This document shows positions 8,664 through 17,540 of a stretch of 64,000 nt of DNA, one piece after another. Position numbers and translations under genes: made by a program. Location of the stretch: positions 26,461 through 90,460 of the forward strand of contig CAMYLJ010000029.1 of the NCBI GenBank assembly GCA_947259215.1. Reading direction: 5' to 3'. How positions within the stretch are numbered: position 1 is the stretch's first letter; each line of letters begins with the position of its first letter. This DNA is from an uncultured delta proteobacterium (GTDB lineage: Bacteria > Myxococcota_A > UBA9160 > JAFDET01). The notes under the pieces were generated by a model that was not told the DNA's origin, made no database searches, and worked only from the letters and a program-made list of their open reading frames with translations.

Positions 8664-9479
8664 ATGGCGTCGGGGGGGGTTCCCGTGGGATCCGAGCGAG
8701 CAGCCGTCCTGGTGATCGACGCGGCAGGTGACGAGCGTCACGTGCTGGCGGGCCGTGCCCGGCGGCTGGGCTTCCGCGTGGTGCGCGCGAAGACCCCGGA
8801 GGAGGCGGTCCGCGCCCTCCAGGACCCGCGCCGCCCCGTGGCTGCCTGCGTGTTGCCGCCGGACCTGCCGGTGGTGGACCTGCGAGCGGCCCTGGCCGAC
8901 TACCGCGCCCGGGCGCAAGGCCCCCTGGGCTGGGTCGTGGCGGGGGCTCGGCCGGGCCCCGAAGGGCTGCGGCGGCTGGGAGAGGCGGACATCGAGCTGG
9001 CCCTCTGGGACCCCTTTCCGGACGCCGCCCTGCGCTACCAGCTGAACCTCGCCCTGGACGACGAGCCCCACGTCCAGGAGCGGGAGCGGATCCGCGTGCC
9101 CCTGGCGCGCAAGGCCCGAATCCTCGGCCGGACCCACGTGCGGACGGCGCCGCTCTACACCCTCTCCACCGGCGGGGCCTTCATCGAGACGGCCCGGCCG
9201 GCGCCGCGCCGGGCCGAGATCAGCCTGGAGCTGGTGCTCCCCGACCGGGACGTCGGCCTGCGCGCCCGCGTGCTCTACACCAACGTGCCGGGGAACCTGC
9301 GGAACGAGCGGCTGCCCCTGGGCATGGGGATCGGCTTCGAGGACGTCTCCGCGGACGTGGAGCGCACCATCGAGCAGTGCGTGAGCACCACCGCCCTCGG
9401 CCTGTGCGTGGGCGACCCGCGCCAGGCGCGCCAGCGCCAGAACCGGGGCTGGCTGCGACGCTTCGTGGGCGGAGCCTAG
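8664..9479 (+). CDS. PilZ-domain protein with degenerate receiver-like N-terminus
   Basis: Protein of 271 aa. The N-terminal half (about 10-115) looks like a response-regulator receiver fold (VLVIDAAG, then alternating beta/alpha), but the acidic pair and the phospho-acceptor Asp are not evident; the equivalent strand end reads VLPPD. The second half (about 128-240) resembles PilZ: a basic start RERIRVPLARKARI, TLSTGGAFIE in place of the D/N-x-S-x-x-G loop, and GMGIGFEDVS. Both c-di-GMP-binding signatures are therefore degenerate, so binding is uncertain. ATG 8664 and GTG 8685 are both possible starts; a run of G lies before the second. Likely a regulatory adaptor for envelope or motility functions. 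It diverges from the serine hydrolase with almost no intergenic space. Confidence 0.72.
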   Translation: MASGGVPVGSERAAVLVIDAAGDERHVLAGRARRLGFRVVRAKTPEEAVRALQDPRRPVAACVLPPDLPVVDLRAALADYRARAQGPLGWVVAGARPGPEGLRRLGEADIELALWDPFPDAALRYQLNLALDDEPHVQERERIRVPLARKARILGRTHVRTAPLYTLSTGGAFIETARPAPRRAEISLELVLPDRDVGLRARVLYTNVPGNLRNERLPLGMGIGFEDVSADVERTIEQCVSTTALGLCVGDPRQARQRQNRGWLRRFVGGA

Positions 9480-9492
9480 AACCCCCCGGTCG

Positions 9493-10404
9493 GTGTACGA
9501 TCCGGCCGTGCACGACCACGGCCACGATCACGCCGGCGGCCGCGCGGGCGACCGCCGCGCCCTCACCATCGCCCTCTGCCTGGCGCTGGGATACATGGGC
9601 GCCGAAGTGGTCGGTGGCCTGTGGACCGGCTCGCTGGCGCTGCTGGCCGACGCCGGCCACATGTTCTCCGACGCCGCAGCCCTGACGCTCTCGCTCTTCG
9701 CGCTCTGGGTCGCCCAGCGGCCGGCCTCCGCGCGCCGCACCTACGGCTACTACCGCGCGGAGATCCTGGCTGCGCTGGTGCACGGCGCCGGGCTGGTGCT
9801 GGTGGCGCTGCTGGTGGCGCGCGAGGCGCTGGAGCGCCTGGGCGAGCCGCAGCCGGTGATGGGCCTCCCGATGCTGCTCATCGCCACGGGGGGCCTGGCC
9901 GTGAACGCCGCCGCCCTGGTGATCCTGAACCGCGGGCGCGGTGCCAGCCTGAACGTGCGCGGCGCCTGGCTCCATGTCCTCTCCGACGCCCTCGGGAGCG
10001 GCGCCGCCATCATCGCTGGCGCCCTGGTCTGGGGCTTCGGCTGGCACGCCGCCGACCCGCTGGCCTCGCTGGCGATCTCGGTGCTGATCGTGATCTCCGC
10101 CTGGAAGCTCCTGGCCGAGGCCACCGACGTGCTGCTCGAGGGCGCGCCGCGACACATCGACGTCGACCGCGTGCGCGACGCCATCGTCGAGGTCCCGGGC
10201 GTGTTGGCGGTCCACGACCTGCACGTGTGGACGATCACGAGCGGCATGGTCGCCCTCTCCTGCCACGTGGTGGCGAAGGATCCGAGCCACGCCGGGGCCC
10301 TGCTGACGAGCGTGGGCGCGACCCTCGAGGAGCGCTTCGGGATCGGGCACACCACGATCCAGGTGGAGCCCGAGGGCTTCGAGGAGAGCGAGACCTGCGA
10401 CTAG
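9493..10404 (+). CDS. Cation diffusion facilitator (zinc/cobalt/cadmium exporter)
   Basis: Inner-membrane CDF transporter, up to 303 aa, with six hydrophobic segments and a cytoplasmic C-terminal domain from about residue 215. The metal site is visible: D53, H56 and D60 in LLADAGHMFSD (TM2), and the second HxxxD in HVLSDALGS (TM5). Zn-type transporters have this HD-HD pattern. The N-terminus is His-rich (HDHGHDH), a typical cytosolic metal-binding tail. The start is GTG 9493 or the in-frame GTG 9508; neither has a convincing ribosome site. It exports Zn2+ (perhaps Co2+/Cd2+) by proton antiport. It follows the PilZ gene by 13 nt. Confidence 0.92.
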   Translation: MYDPAVHDHGHDHAGGRAGDRRALTIALCLALGYMGAEVVGGLWTGSLALLADAGHMFSDAAALTLSLFALWVAQRPASARRTYGYYRAEILAALVHGAGLVLVALLVAREALERLGEPQPVMGLPMLLIATGGLAVNAAALVILNRGRGASLNVRGAWLHVLSDALGSGAAIIAGALVWGFGWHAADPLASLAISVLIVISAWKLLAEATDVLLEGAPRHIDVDRVRDAIVEVPGVLAVHDLHVWTITSGMVALSCHVVAKDPSHAGALLTSVGATLEERFGIGHTTIQVEPEGFEESETCD

Positions 10405-10429
10405 CTGCTGCACGGTCCGGTCCACGACC

Positions 10430-11557
10430 GTGCTCCCCCTCGCCTGCGCCAGCTTCGGCATCTTCGGTGTGCTGCTCGTCCTGGTCGGCACCTACCAGGC
10501 GCCGCTCGCGGCAGCCCTCGATCTCGACCTGGCGCAGACGGGTCTGCTGGCGGCGGCGCTCGCCGCGGGAAGCGCCGTCGGAACCCTCGGGACCGGCCCC
10601 GTCGCGGACCGCGCATCGCGCCGGGTGCTGTGGCTGGCAGGCTGCACCCTCGGCGCCGGGGCCGGGGCGCTGGCGGCGACGCTGGCCAGCCTGGCCTGGA
10701 CCGCCCTGGGCCTGGTCGGGCTTGGAGCGGCAGCCGGCGCGCTCCAGACCGCGAGCAACGCGTCGCTGGCCGATCGCTACGGCGCGCGCGCGGCGCGGCC
10801 GATCGCGGCCGCGCATCTCGGTGTCACGCTCGGCGCCTTCACGGGACCGGGTCTGCTGCTGCTGCTGGCGCGGCCGGGGGGCGTGGCCGGCGGCTTTCAC
10901 GCAGTGGCGGGGGCCTACGCGCTGCTCGCCTTCGGCGCCGCCCTGGTGCCGGAGTCCCACCGGCAGGGGCTGCAGGGGAGCGACGCCGTGCGGCCTCCCT
11001 GGAGCACCATCGCGCCCTTCGCCGCCATGGCGGTCTGCTACGTGGGCTTTGAGACATCGCTCACCACCTTCGCCACTCCGTGGGCCACCAGCGTCGGGCT
11101 GGCCGAGGCCCGCGGCCCGCGTGCGATAACGGCCTTCTGGCTCGGCCTCTTCGTGGGTCGGGCTGCTCTGCTGGCGCGCGGCACGCCCCCCGGCCCTGCC
11201 CTGCTGGCCGCCCTCAGCCTCGGCGCCACGGCGATCCTGGCCTTCGCGCTGGCGCTCGACACCTCCCGCCTCGAGTGGGCGCTGGCCGGCATCGGGCTCT
11301 GCTGCGGCGCGGTCTTCCCGCTGCTCATCGCGTTGGCGACGCGCGCCGCACCGGGCGCCAGCGGGACCGCGGCCGGCGCCGTGGCGGCGGCCGGGGGCGT
11401 CGGCGGCATGACGGGACCCTGGCTCACCGGGCTCCTCGGCGACGAGATCGGCCCCCGCGGCGCGCTGAACCACCTGCTCGCCTGGAGCGCCGCCGTCGGG
11501 CTGCTGGCCGTGTGGATCGCACGCCGTCCGCGCGGGACCCGACCGGACCTCTGCTAG
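10430..11557 (+). CDS. MFS transporter
   Basis: Major facilitator superfamily protein, 375 aa, with about twelve hydrophobic segments rich in Ala/Gly/Leu. The loop after TM2 reads GPVADRASRR, a version of the MFS motif A (G-x3-D-R-x-G-R-R). The GTG at 10430 starts 25 nt after the CDF stop, and the P450 gene begins 33 nt downstream, so the three genes may be co-transcribed. The substrate is not recognisable; drug/metabolite efflux and small-molecule uptake are both compatible. The protein is slightly shorter than the usual 400 or so residues but looks complete. Confidence 0.87.
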   Translation: MLPLACASFGIFGVLLVLVGTYQAPLAAALDLDLAQTGLLAAALAAGSAVGTLGTGPVADRASRRVLWLAGCTLGAGAGALAATLASLAWTALGLVGLGAAAGALQTASNASLADRYGARAARPIAAAHLGVTLGAFTGPGLLLLLARPGGVAGGFHAVAGAYALLAFGAALVPESHRQGLQGSDAVRPPWSTIAPFAAMAVCYVGFETSLTTFATPWATSVGLAEARGPRAITAFWLGLFVGRAALLARGTPPGPALLAALSLGATAILAFALALDTSRLEWALAGIGLCCGAVFPLLIALATRAAPGASGTAAGAVAAAGGVGGMTGPWLTGLLGDEIGPRGALNHLLAWSAAVGLLAVWIARRPRGTRPDLC

Positions 11558-11590
11558 CGTCTGCCCGGGGAACGCGTCGCGGAGGCCAGC

Positions 11591-12961
11591 GTGAGCACGC
11601 ACGCCATCGCCGAGACGCAAGCGATCGCTCCCCCCACCCGTCGCTTTCGAAGTCCCTTTCAGATCCTGGCGCGCATGCGCAGGGATCCCCTGGACTTCTT
11701 CTTCGAGCTGCAGCGCGACCACGGCGACCTCGTCCGCCTCGTCGGGCCCGGCATGCGCGGCTACCTGGTGCTGCGCCCCGAGCACGTGCGCCACATCCTC
11801 CAGGACAACCCCCGCGGCTACTGGAAGGGCCGCGTCTTCCAGCGCCTCACCCGCTTCGCCGGCAACGGGATCCTCTTCAGCGAGGGCGACTTCTGGCTGC
11901 GCCAGCGCCGCATGGCCGCGCCCGCCTTCCACCGCGCGGCGGTGGAGCGCCTCGGGGACGACATGGCGGCCCGCGCGGACGCCCTGGCCGACCGCTGGCT
12001 GGCCGAGCGGCGCGACGAGCCGTTCGACGTGGCGCCGGAGATGGCGGGGCTCGCGCTCGAGATCGTGTCCCGGGCCCTCTTCGGGGCCGATGTGGACGAC
12101 TGGAAGGAGACCTTCACCACCAACATCAACTACGGCATGGAGTACGCCAACTACCTGGTCAACTCCCTCACGCCGCTCCCGATGTGGGTGCCGACGCGCC
12201 GCAACCGGGGCATGCGCCAGCGCATGGCGGAGCTCGACGGCTTCCTCCGGGACATGGTCGAGCGGCGTCAGCGGGAGCCGAGCGCGAACGGCGACCTGCT
12301 GTCCATGCTGCTCGAGGCCCGGGACGAGGATACCCAGGAGGGCATGACCGAGCGCCAGCTCCTCGACGAGTGCATCACCTTCATCTCGGCCGGACACGAG
12401 ACGACGGGCATGGCCCTGTCCTGGTGCTGGGCCGTGCTGGCGCAGCACCCGGAGGTAGAGGCCCGGCTGCACGCAGAGCTGGACCCGGTGCTCGGCGACC
12501 GCCTCCCCGGCGTCGCCGACCTGCCGCAGCTCGGCTACACGCGTCGCGTGGTCGAGGAGACCCTGCGCCTCTACCCGCCGGCCTGGGTCACCGGCCGCGA
12601 GAGCCTCGGCCCCGACGAGATCGACGGCTTCCGCATCGAGCCGAAGTCCTTCCTCTTCCTCAGCCCCTACGTCACCCACCGCCACCCGGAGTTCTGGGAC
12701 GACCCGGAGACCTTCGACCCGGACCGCTTCCTGCCCGAGCGGAGCGAGGGCCGGCCGCGCTACGCCTACTACCCCTTCGGCGGCGGCAGACGCCTGTGCA
12801 TCGGACGCGAGTTCGCGCTCGTGGAGCTGCAGCTGGTGCTGGCGACGCTGGCGCGGCGGCTTCGCCTCGAGCTGGCGCCCGGGCACGAGCCCAGTCCCGA
12901 CCCGATCTTCACCCTGCGCCCGAAGGGCGGGATGTGGATGCGTCGGGCGCCGCGCTCATAG
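11591..12961 (+). CDS. Cytochrome P450, fatty-acid-hydroxylase-like
   Basis: P450 of 456 aa, longer than the other two here and nearer to the CYP102/CYP4-like group. I-helix AGHETT (267-272), K-helix ExxR (E323-T-L-R326) and haem motif FGGGRRLCIGREFA with Cys403 are all canonical. The region FSEGDFWLRQRRMAAPAFHR is the C-helix WxxxR type segment. The GTG at 11591 is preceded by GGAGG at 11581-11585. There is no membrane anchor and no fused reductase, so it needs separate redox partners. Likely terminal or subterminal hydroxylation of fatty acids or alkanes, by family resemblance only. Confidence 0.94.
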   Translation: MSTHAIAETQAIAPPTRRFRSPFQILARMRRDPLDFFFELQRDHGDLVRLVGPGMRGYLVLRPEHVRHILQDNPRGYWKGRVFQRLTRFAGNGILFSEGDFWLRQRRMAAPAFHRAAVERLGDDMAARADALADRWLAERRDEPFDVAPEMAGLALEIVSRALFGADVDDWKETFTTNINYGMEYANYLVNSLTPLPMWVPTRRNRGMRQRMAELDGFLRDMVERRQREPSANGDLLSMLLEARDEDTQEGMTERQLLDECITFISAGHETTGMALSWCWAVLAQHPEVEARLHAELDPVLGDRLPGVADLPQLGYTRRVVEETLRLYPPAWVTGRESLGPDEIDGFRIEPKSFLFLSPYVTHRHPEFWDDPETFDPDRFLPERSEGRPRYAYYPFGGGRRLCIGREFALVELQLVLATLARRLRLELAPGHEPSPDPIFTLRPKGGMWMRRAPRS

Positions 12962-13014
12962 AACCTGCGGGTCGGCTAGCCTCACACGGCGCATGGCAGC
13001 GCGCGGAGACTCCG

Positions 13015-14769
13015 CTGAAGCCCCGTCTTCTCTTCCTGGCCTTGGTGGTTCTGGTGCTCGCCTGCGACCAGGAGCAGCGTCCTGCGCAGACCGATGCGCT
13101 TCCCAATGCGGGATCGTCGGGCTCCCAGGCAGACCTGGTCCTCACCAACGGCACCATCTTCACGGCGAACGACGACGCCCCATGGGCGGAGGCCGTCGTC
13201 GTTCGGGACGGTGTCCTCGTGTATGTCGGGGACAACGCCGGTGCGCTCGCGGCCGCAGGCCAGACCTCCTCCCGACACGATCTCGCCGGCGGCTTCGTGA
13301 TGCCTGGCATCATCGACAGCCACACGCATCCGGGGCTGGTCTCGCTCCTCGGTCCCGGTGTCGAGGAACCGCTCATCCCGAAGACCAGTCACCAGGACAT
13401 CCTGGCATGGCTCAAGAGGTACTCGAGGGCCCGGTGGTACTCGCCTGTCATCGTTGCCGATTCCTGGCCCGTATCCCTCTACGGCACAGAAGGGCCCAAG
13501 AAAGAGGACCTCGACGAGATCGTCTCGATTCGTCCCGTCATCCTCTTCGACGACTCGGGTCACAGCCTCTGGGTCAACTCCTCGATGCTCTGGGTCATGG
13601 GCGTAGACAAGGACACGCCTGATCCCGCACCGGGCCTCTCCACCTTCGCGCGAGACGAGGAAGGCGAGCCGACGGGATGGATCAAGGAGTTCGCGGCCAT
13701 CCCATTCATTGGGGAGTGGCTCCTGGCGGGGGCGAGCGAGCGCGAAGAAGCGCTCACGAGCTACCTCGACTTCCTCGCAAGCCGCGGCGTCACGACGCTC
13801 TACGACGCCGGCAACCTGCTCTTCCACGACTCCGTCTACGAGCTGGTCGCGAAGCTCGAGCGCGAAGGACGTCTGCCAGTTCGCTACGAAGGCACCTACC
13901 ACATCATGTTTCCCGACCAGCTCCCGAAGGCGATCCGCGAGATGAAGCGTCTTCGAGCCGAGTACGGCGGCAAGCTCCTGAGGTTCAACACCGTCAAGAT
14001 CCACTTCGACGGCGTCGGCGAGATCCGCACGGCAGCCTACCTCGAGCCCTATCACGATGACCCCGGAAACAGCGGCGCGACGCTGCTCACCACCGAAGTC
14101 CTCACGGCGTTCATGCTGGAGCTCGAGACCGCGAGCCTCGACCTACACCTGCATGTCGTCGGTGACCGCGCGACGCGCGTGGCACTCGACGCCTTCGAGG
14201 CGGCCAAGGCGGCGGCCGGAGGCGAGCTGCGGCTGCGGTTGACGCTCGCGCACCTGGAGGTCGTCGACGAATCGGACCTGCCCCGGTTCAAGGAGCTCGG
14301 GGTGGTGGCCAACTTCACGCCCCACTGGCTCGGGACGTACTTTCAGGGTGCCGCGCCCGGGCTCGGGGAGCGTCGCTGGAACAACCGGGAGCGCGCCCGC
14401 ACCCTGCTCGCCCACGGGGCTCTCCTCACCTTCTCGAGCGATGTCACGGGATATCCCGAGATGCATCGCGCGGACCCGTTCTACGGCATGCAGACCGGCC
14501 ACAACCGCCAGGACGTCGGACACGAGGATGGGCCGATTCGACCGCCGGCGGACGAGCGGCTTTCGCTGGAGGCGCTGCTGCGTGGCTATACGCTGAACGG
14601 CGCCTACCAGCTTCGAAGCGACGACGTCACGGGCTCGATCGAGACCGGAAAGCACGCGGATCTGGTCGTCCTCGACCGGAGCCCGTTCGAGACCCACCGC
14701 GCGGCGATTCACGAGATCCGGCCGCGGGTCGTCCTGCGGAGCGGCGAGGTCACCTCCGGCCGCCTCTAG
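13015..14769 (+). CDS. Amidohydrolase family 3 (YtcJ-like) lipoprotein, apparent CTG start
   Basis: Metal-dependent amidohydrolase of the YtcJ type, about 584 aa. Seen: DSHTHPG with metal ligands H103 and H105, a later HLHVVGDRAT pair, and the metal-site Asp in SSDVTG; the C-terminus returns to the small beta-domain (GKHADLVVLDRSPF). The start is the odd point. The only reading with a sensible N-terminus begins at CTG 13015, six nt after GGAG (13005-13008). It gives LKPRLLFLALVVLVLACDQ, a lipoprotein signal with lipobox and Cys17. No ATG/GTG/TTG fits better; GTG 13045 would destroy the signal. CTG initiation is rare, so a base-call error is the alternative. Predicted envelope-anchored; substrate unknown (amide, lactam or cyclic ester). 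Confidence 0.88.
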   Translation: MKPRLLFLALVVLVLACDQEQRPAQTDALPNAGSSGSQADLVLTNGTIFTANDDAPWAEAVVVRDGVLVYVGDNAGALAAAGQTSSRHDLAGGFVMPGIIDSHTHPGLVSLLGPGVEEPLIPKTSHQDILAWLKRYSRARWYSPVIVADSWPVSLYGTEGPKKEDLDEIVSIRPVILFDDSGHSLWVNSSMLWVMGVDKDTPDPAPGLSTFARDEEGEPTGWIKEFAAIPFIGEWLLAGASEREEALTSYLDFLASRGVTTLYDAGNLLFHDSVYELVAKLEREGRLPVRYEGTYHIMFPDQLPKAIREMKRLRAEYGGKLLRFNTVKIHFDGVGEIRTAAYLEPYHDDPGNSGATLLTTEVLTAFMLELETASLDLHLHVVGDRATRVALDAFEAAKAAAGGELRLRLTLAHLEVVDESDLPRFKELGVVANFTPHWLGTYFQGAAPGLGERRWNNRERARTLLAHGALLTFSSDVTGYPEMHRADPFYGMQTGHNRQDVGHEDGPIRPPADERLSLEALLRGYTLNGAYQLRSDDVTGSIETGKHADLVVLDRSPFETHRAAIHEIRPRVVLRSGEVTSGRL

Positions 14770-14794
14770 GCACGCCTGCCTCCCGCCGCAGCGA

Positions 14795-15586
14795 TCAGTC
14801 TCCGTGGAAGCGCGGCGGTCGCTTCTCCAGGAAGGCCTGGATGCCCTCCTTCCAGTCCGGGGTGCCGATGGTGGCCTGCACGGCGCGCCGCTCCTCCGCG
14901 ATCGCTTCGTTCAGTGATTTCTCGCCGGCTCCGACGACGCACGCGAGGACGCCCGCTACCGCGCTGCTCGGCATGGCGGCGAGCTCCCGGGCGAGATCCT
15001 GGGCGCGTTGCTGGAGCTCGGCGTTGGGCCACACCTCCTGGACCAGTCCGATCCGCAGGGCCTCCGGGCCCGAGATCTTCTTGGCGCGGAGGATCATGTC
15101 GAGGGCGGCGTCGCGACCGACGCAGCGGGTGAGCCGGGCGGTGCCGCCCCAGGCGGGGACGGTGCCCAGGTCCATCTCCGGCAGGCCGATCTTCGCGCCT
15201 TCCGCGGCGGCGAGCCGGAAGTGGCAGCCCAGGGGCAGCTCCAGCCCGCCGCCGAGGCAATAGCCGTAGAGCGTCGCGATCACGGGCTTCGGCAGGTTCT
15301 CGATGGCCGCGACCACGCGCAGCCGCTGGTCGAGCATGGCCTCGAAGCTGCCCATGCGCTTCACGGCCTCCGGGCCCTGCTTGAGGTTCATGCCGACGGA
15401 GAAGTGCTCTTCGCCGGCACCGCGGATCACGATGGCGCCCGCGGACTCGTCGCGTGCGAGGTCGGCGACCGCGACCTCCAGCTGGTCCATGAAGTCGAGG
15501 GTCATGCGGTTGTAGGGCGGGTCGTTGTTGATGAGGGTCACGACCCGGCCCTGGCGCTCGACGATCAGTGCATCACCCGGGCTCAT
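14795..15586 (-). CDS. Enoyl-CoA hydratase/isomerase (crotonase)
   Basis: Crotonase-fold protein, 263 aa. The two oxyanion-hole segments are seen as HFSVGMNL and GYCLGGGLEL. Both Glu residues of a true hydratase appear to be present (GGGLEL and LPEMDLGTVP), so hydration of an enoyl-CoA is plausible. The C-terminus KRPPRF is shared with the crotonase at 18363-19163 and matches typical family ends. It is the last gene of a three-gene minus-strand set, 32 nt after the MaoC-type gene. Role: beta-oxidation of an acyl-CoA, cytoplasmic. Confidence 0.92.
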   Translation of the reverse strand: MSPGDALIVERQGRVVTLINNDPPYNRMTLDFMDQLEVAVADLARDESAGAIVIRGAGEEHFSVGMNLKQGPEAVKRMGSFEAMLDQRLRVVAAIENLPKPVIATLYGYCLGGGLELPLGCHFRLAAAEGAKIGLPEMDLGTVPAWGGTARLTRCVGRDAALDMILRAKKISGPEALRIGLVQEVWPNAELQQRAQDLARELAAMPSSAVAGVLACVVGAGEKSLNEAIAEERRAVQATIGTPDWKEGIQAFLEKRPPRFHGD

Positions 15587-15618
15587 GGGTGGAGGACGTT
15601 CATCTCGCCCGTGGGCGC

Positions 15619-16101
15619 CTAGCCGTACACCAGCCGCGTCAGGGTCTCGGCGACGCAGGCGGGCTTGTCCTGGCCGTCCACCTCGACGGTCATCTGCTGC
15701 TTGAGCTGGATGGTGGTCGGGTTCTTCAGCTCCGCGGCCATGAGCGTCCGCCGCCCGCGGATCTTCGAGTCCACCGGGACCGGCGAGGGGAAGCGCACCT
15801 TGTCGAGGCCGTAGTTCACGCCCATCACGACGCCCTCATAGGCCTTCGTGTCACAGACGGGGATGGTCTTGCCCAGGTGCACCACCATGGAGAGGGTCAG
15901 GAAGCCGTGGGCGATGGTCACCTTGTAGGGCGAGAGCTGGGCCGACTTCTCGGGGTCGATGTGGATGAACTGGTGGTCGAGGGTCGCGTCGGCGAAGGCG
16001 TTGATGCGCTCCTGGTCGATCGCGAACCACTCGCCCACGCCTTCCTCGGAGCCGATGTGCTTCTGGAAGATCTCGAGCGCTGCTTCGGCCTTGGTCGCCA
16101 T
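15619..16101 (-). CDS. MaoC-family hot-dog-fold enoyl-CoA hydratase
   Basis: MaoC-like (R)-specific hydratase, 160 aa, a single hot-dog domain. The catalytic region is seen in ATLDHQFIHIDPEKS, matching the Asp-x4-His hydratase motif, followed by the IAHGFLTLSM helix typical of MaoC_dehydratas. An AAEL/RRTLMAAELK strand region follows. It lies 21 nt after the LLM oxidoreductase gene and 32 nt before the crotonase gene, on the same strand. The set holds one flavin-dependent and two hydratase-type enzymes, consistent with degradation of an unusual unsaturated acyl-CoA. Confidence 0.92.
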   Translation of the reverse strand: MATKAEAALEIFQKHIGSEEGVGEWFAIDQERINAFADATLDHQFIHIDPEKSAQLSPYKVTIAHGFLTLSMVVHLGKTIPVCDTKAYEGVVMGVNYGLDKVRFPSPVPVDSKIRGRRTLMAAELKNPTTIQLKQQMTVEVDGQDKPACVAETLTRLVYG

Positions 16102-16122
16102 GCGGGGGTCTCCTTTGGGGGT

Positions 16123-17406
16123 CTACTCGTTCGGGTCGCTCAGGGGCACGGTGACGCCGCTTCCGCCGGGTACGGCGGCGGTCCCGTCGCGCTCGTCTTC
16201 GGGCATCTGCTGCACGATCTGTCGGCCGAGGGCCACGATCTCCGGGATCTCGTCGTCGGCCAGGGGCGGCAGCCACTGCTTGCGGCCGAGAGCGTCCTCG
16301 ATGTACGGCGCCAGCTCGTCCGCCTTGCGCTTCTCGCGCTGCGCCGCGCGCTCCTGGAAGGCGGGCATCACGTCGGAGGCGAAGAGCTCGAGGCTCTGGC
16401 AGATGTGGTCGTGGCGGTTGCGGCCGCCCTGCTGGATGAAGATCACCTGGTCGACGCCGGCCTCCTCGAAGTCCGCCAGGTGCTGACCGAGCTGCGCCGG
16501 GGTCCCGATGCCGCGGTTCCCGTCCGCCCGCGGCAGCATGTCGCGTGCCGCCTCGAAGCGCTGCCAGATGTCGGTGCGGCCGGGCTTGTGGCTGCCGAAG
16601 ATGTAGTGGTGGCCGAGGCCGTAGCCGAAGAAGCGGAAGCCGTCCTCGCCGCGGCGCCGGGCCTCCTCCTCGTCCGGGTGGCACGAGAAGCCCGTCACCA
16701 TGGCGATGTTGGCGTTCACGGCGTGGCCGATGGGGACGCACTCGGTCCTCAGGATCTCGTAGTACTCGCTCACCCACTTGCGCGCCTCGGCCGGGTCGAC
16801 GAAGGCGAAGGTGAGCGCGCCCATGCCGAGGCGGGCCGCCAGCTGGATGGTGTCGCGGTTGGAGCACGCCACCCAGAGCGGCGGGTGCGGCTTCTGCACG
16901 GGCTTCGGCACCACGTTGCGGCACGGCATGGAGAAGTACTTGCCGTCGTAGCCCGGGTAGGGGTCCATCACGAGCATGTTGGCGACCTGCTCGACGGACT
17001 CGCGCCACATGGCGCGCTTGTCTTCCGCCGAGACCCCGAAGCCGCCGAGCTCCGCCAGCGACGACGACTCGCCGGTGCCGAAGTCCACGCGTCCGTGGGA
17101 CACCAGGTCGAGGCTCGCGATGCGCTCCGCCACCCGCGCCGGGTGGTTGTAGCCCGGGGGCATCAGCACGATCCCGTGCCCGAGCCGGATGCGCTCGGTG
17201 CGCTGGGAGCAGGCCGCCAGGAAGACTTCGGGAGCCGAGGAGTGCGAGTACTCCTCCAGGAAGTGGTGCTCCACCTCCCAGGCGTAGTCGAGGCCCAGGC
17301 GGTCGGCCAGGCTCACCTGCTCCAGGGCCTCGTCGAAGAGCTGCTGCTCGGAGCCCTCCGCCCACGGCCGCGGGAGCTGGTGCTCGTAGAAGATGCCGAA
17401 CTTCAC
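16123..17406 (-). CDS. LLM class flavin-dependent oxidoreductase
   Basis: Luciferase-like monooxygenase-fold protein, 427 aa, a TIM barrel that binds FMN or F420. Seen: the N-terminus MKFGIFYEHQL, then EHHFLEEYSHSSAPEVFLAA, RIRLGHGIVLMP, and VDFGTGESSS, all typical of the bacterial luciferase family. The last 25 residues are an acidic, low-complexity tail. It is first gene of the LLM, MaoC, crotonase set and diverges from cysH at 17541. Members oxidise aldehydes, ketones or sulfonates or act as F420-dependent reductases. Co-transcription with two hydratases points to an acyl-CoA or terpenoid intermediate, but the substrate cannot be fixed. Confidence 0.92.
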   Translation of the reverse strand: MKFGIFYEHQLPRPWAEGSEQQLFDEALEQVSLADRLGLDYAWEVEHHFLEEYSHSSAPEVFLAACSQRTERIRLGHGIVLMPPGYNHPARVAERIASLDLVSHGRVDFGTGESSSLAELGGFGVSAEDKRAMWRESVEQVANMLVMDPYPGYDGKYFSMPCRNVVPKPVQKPHPPLWVACSNRDTIQLAARLGMGALTFAFVDPAEARKWVSEYYEILRTECVPIGHAVNANIAMVTGFSCHPDEEEARRRGEDGFRFFGYGLGHHYIFGSHKPGRTDIWQRFEAARDMLPRADGNRGIGTPAQLGQHLADFEEAGVDQVIFIQQGGRNRHDHICQSLELFASDVMPAFQERAAQREKRKADELAPYIEDALGRKQWLPPLADDEIPEIVALGRQIVQQMPEDERDGTAAVPGGSGVTVPLSDPNE

Positions 17407-17540
17407 AGGGTTGCCTCGCCCGTCCCGCCGCCGCGCAGTCTAGCCCACTCCCCCCGGGAGAGGCCCGCGTAACCCGCCCCCGGGCCCCGGCATTCCAGTA
17501 GCGACACCAGGGAGCTTCGGGGGAAGCGCACGGAGAAGCC

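Noticed and set aside
6541..8715. 724-codon plus-strand frame over mlaF and the serine hydrolase
   Set aside because: Mirror of two well-supported minus-strand genes.
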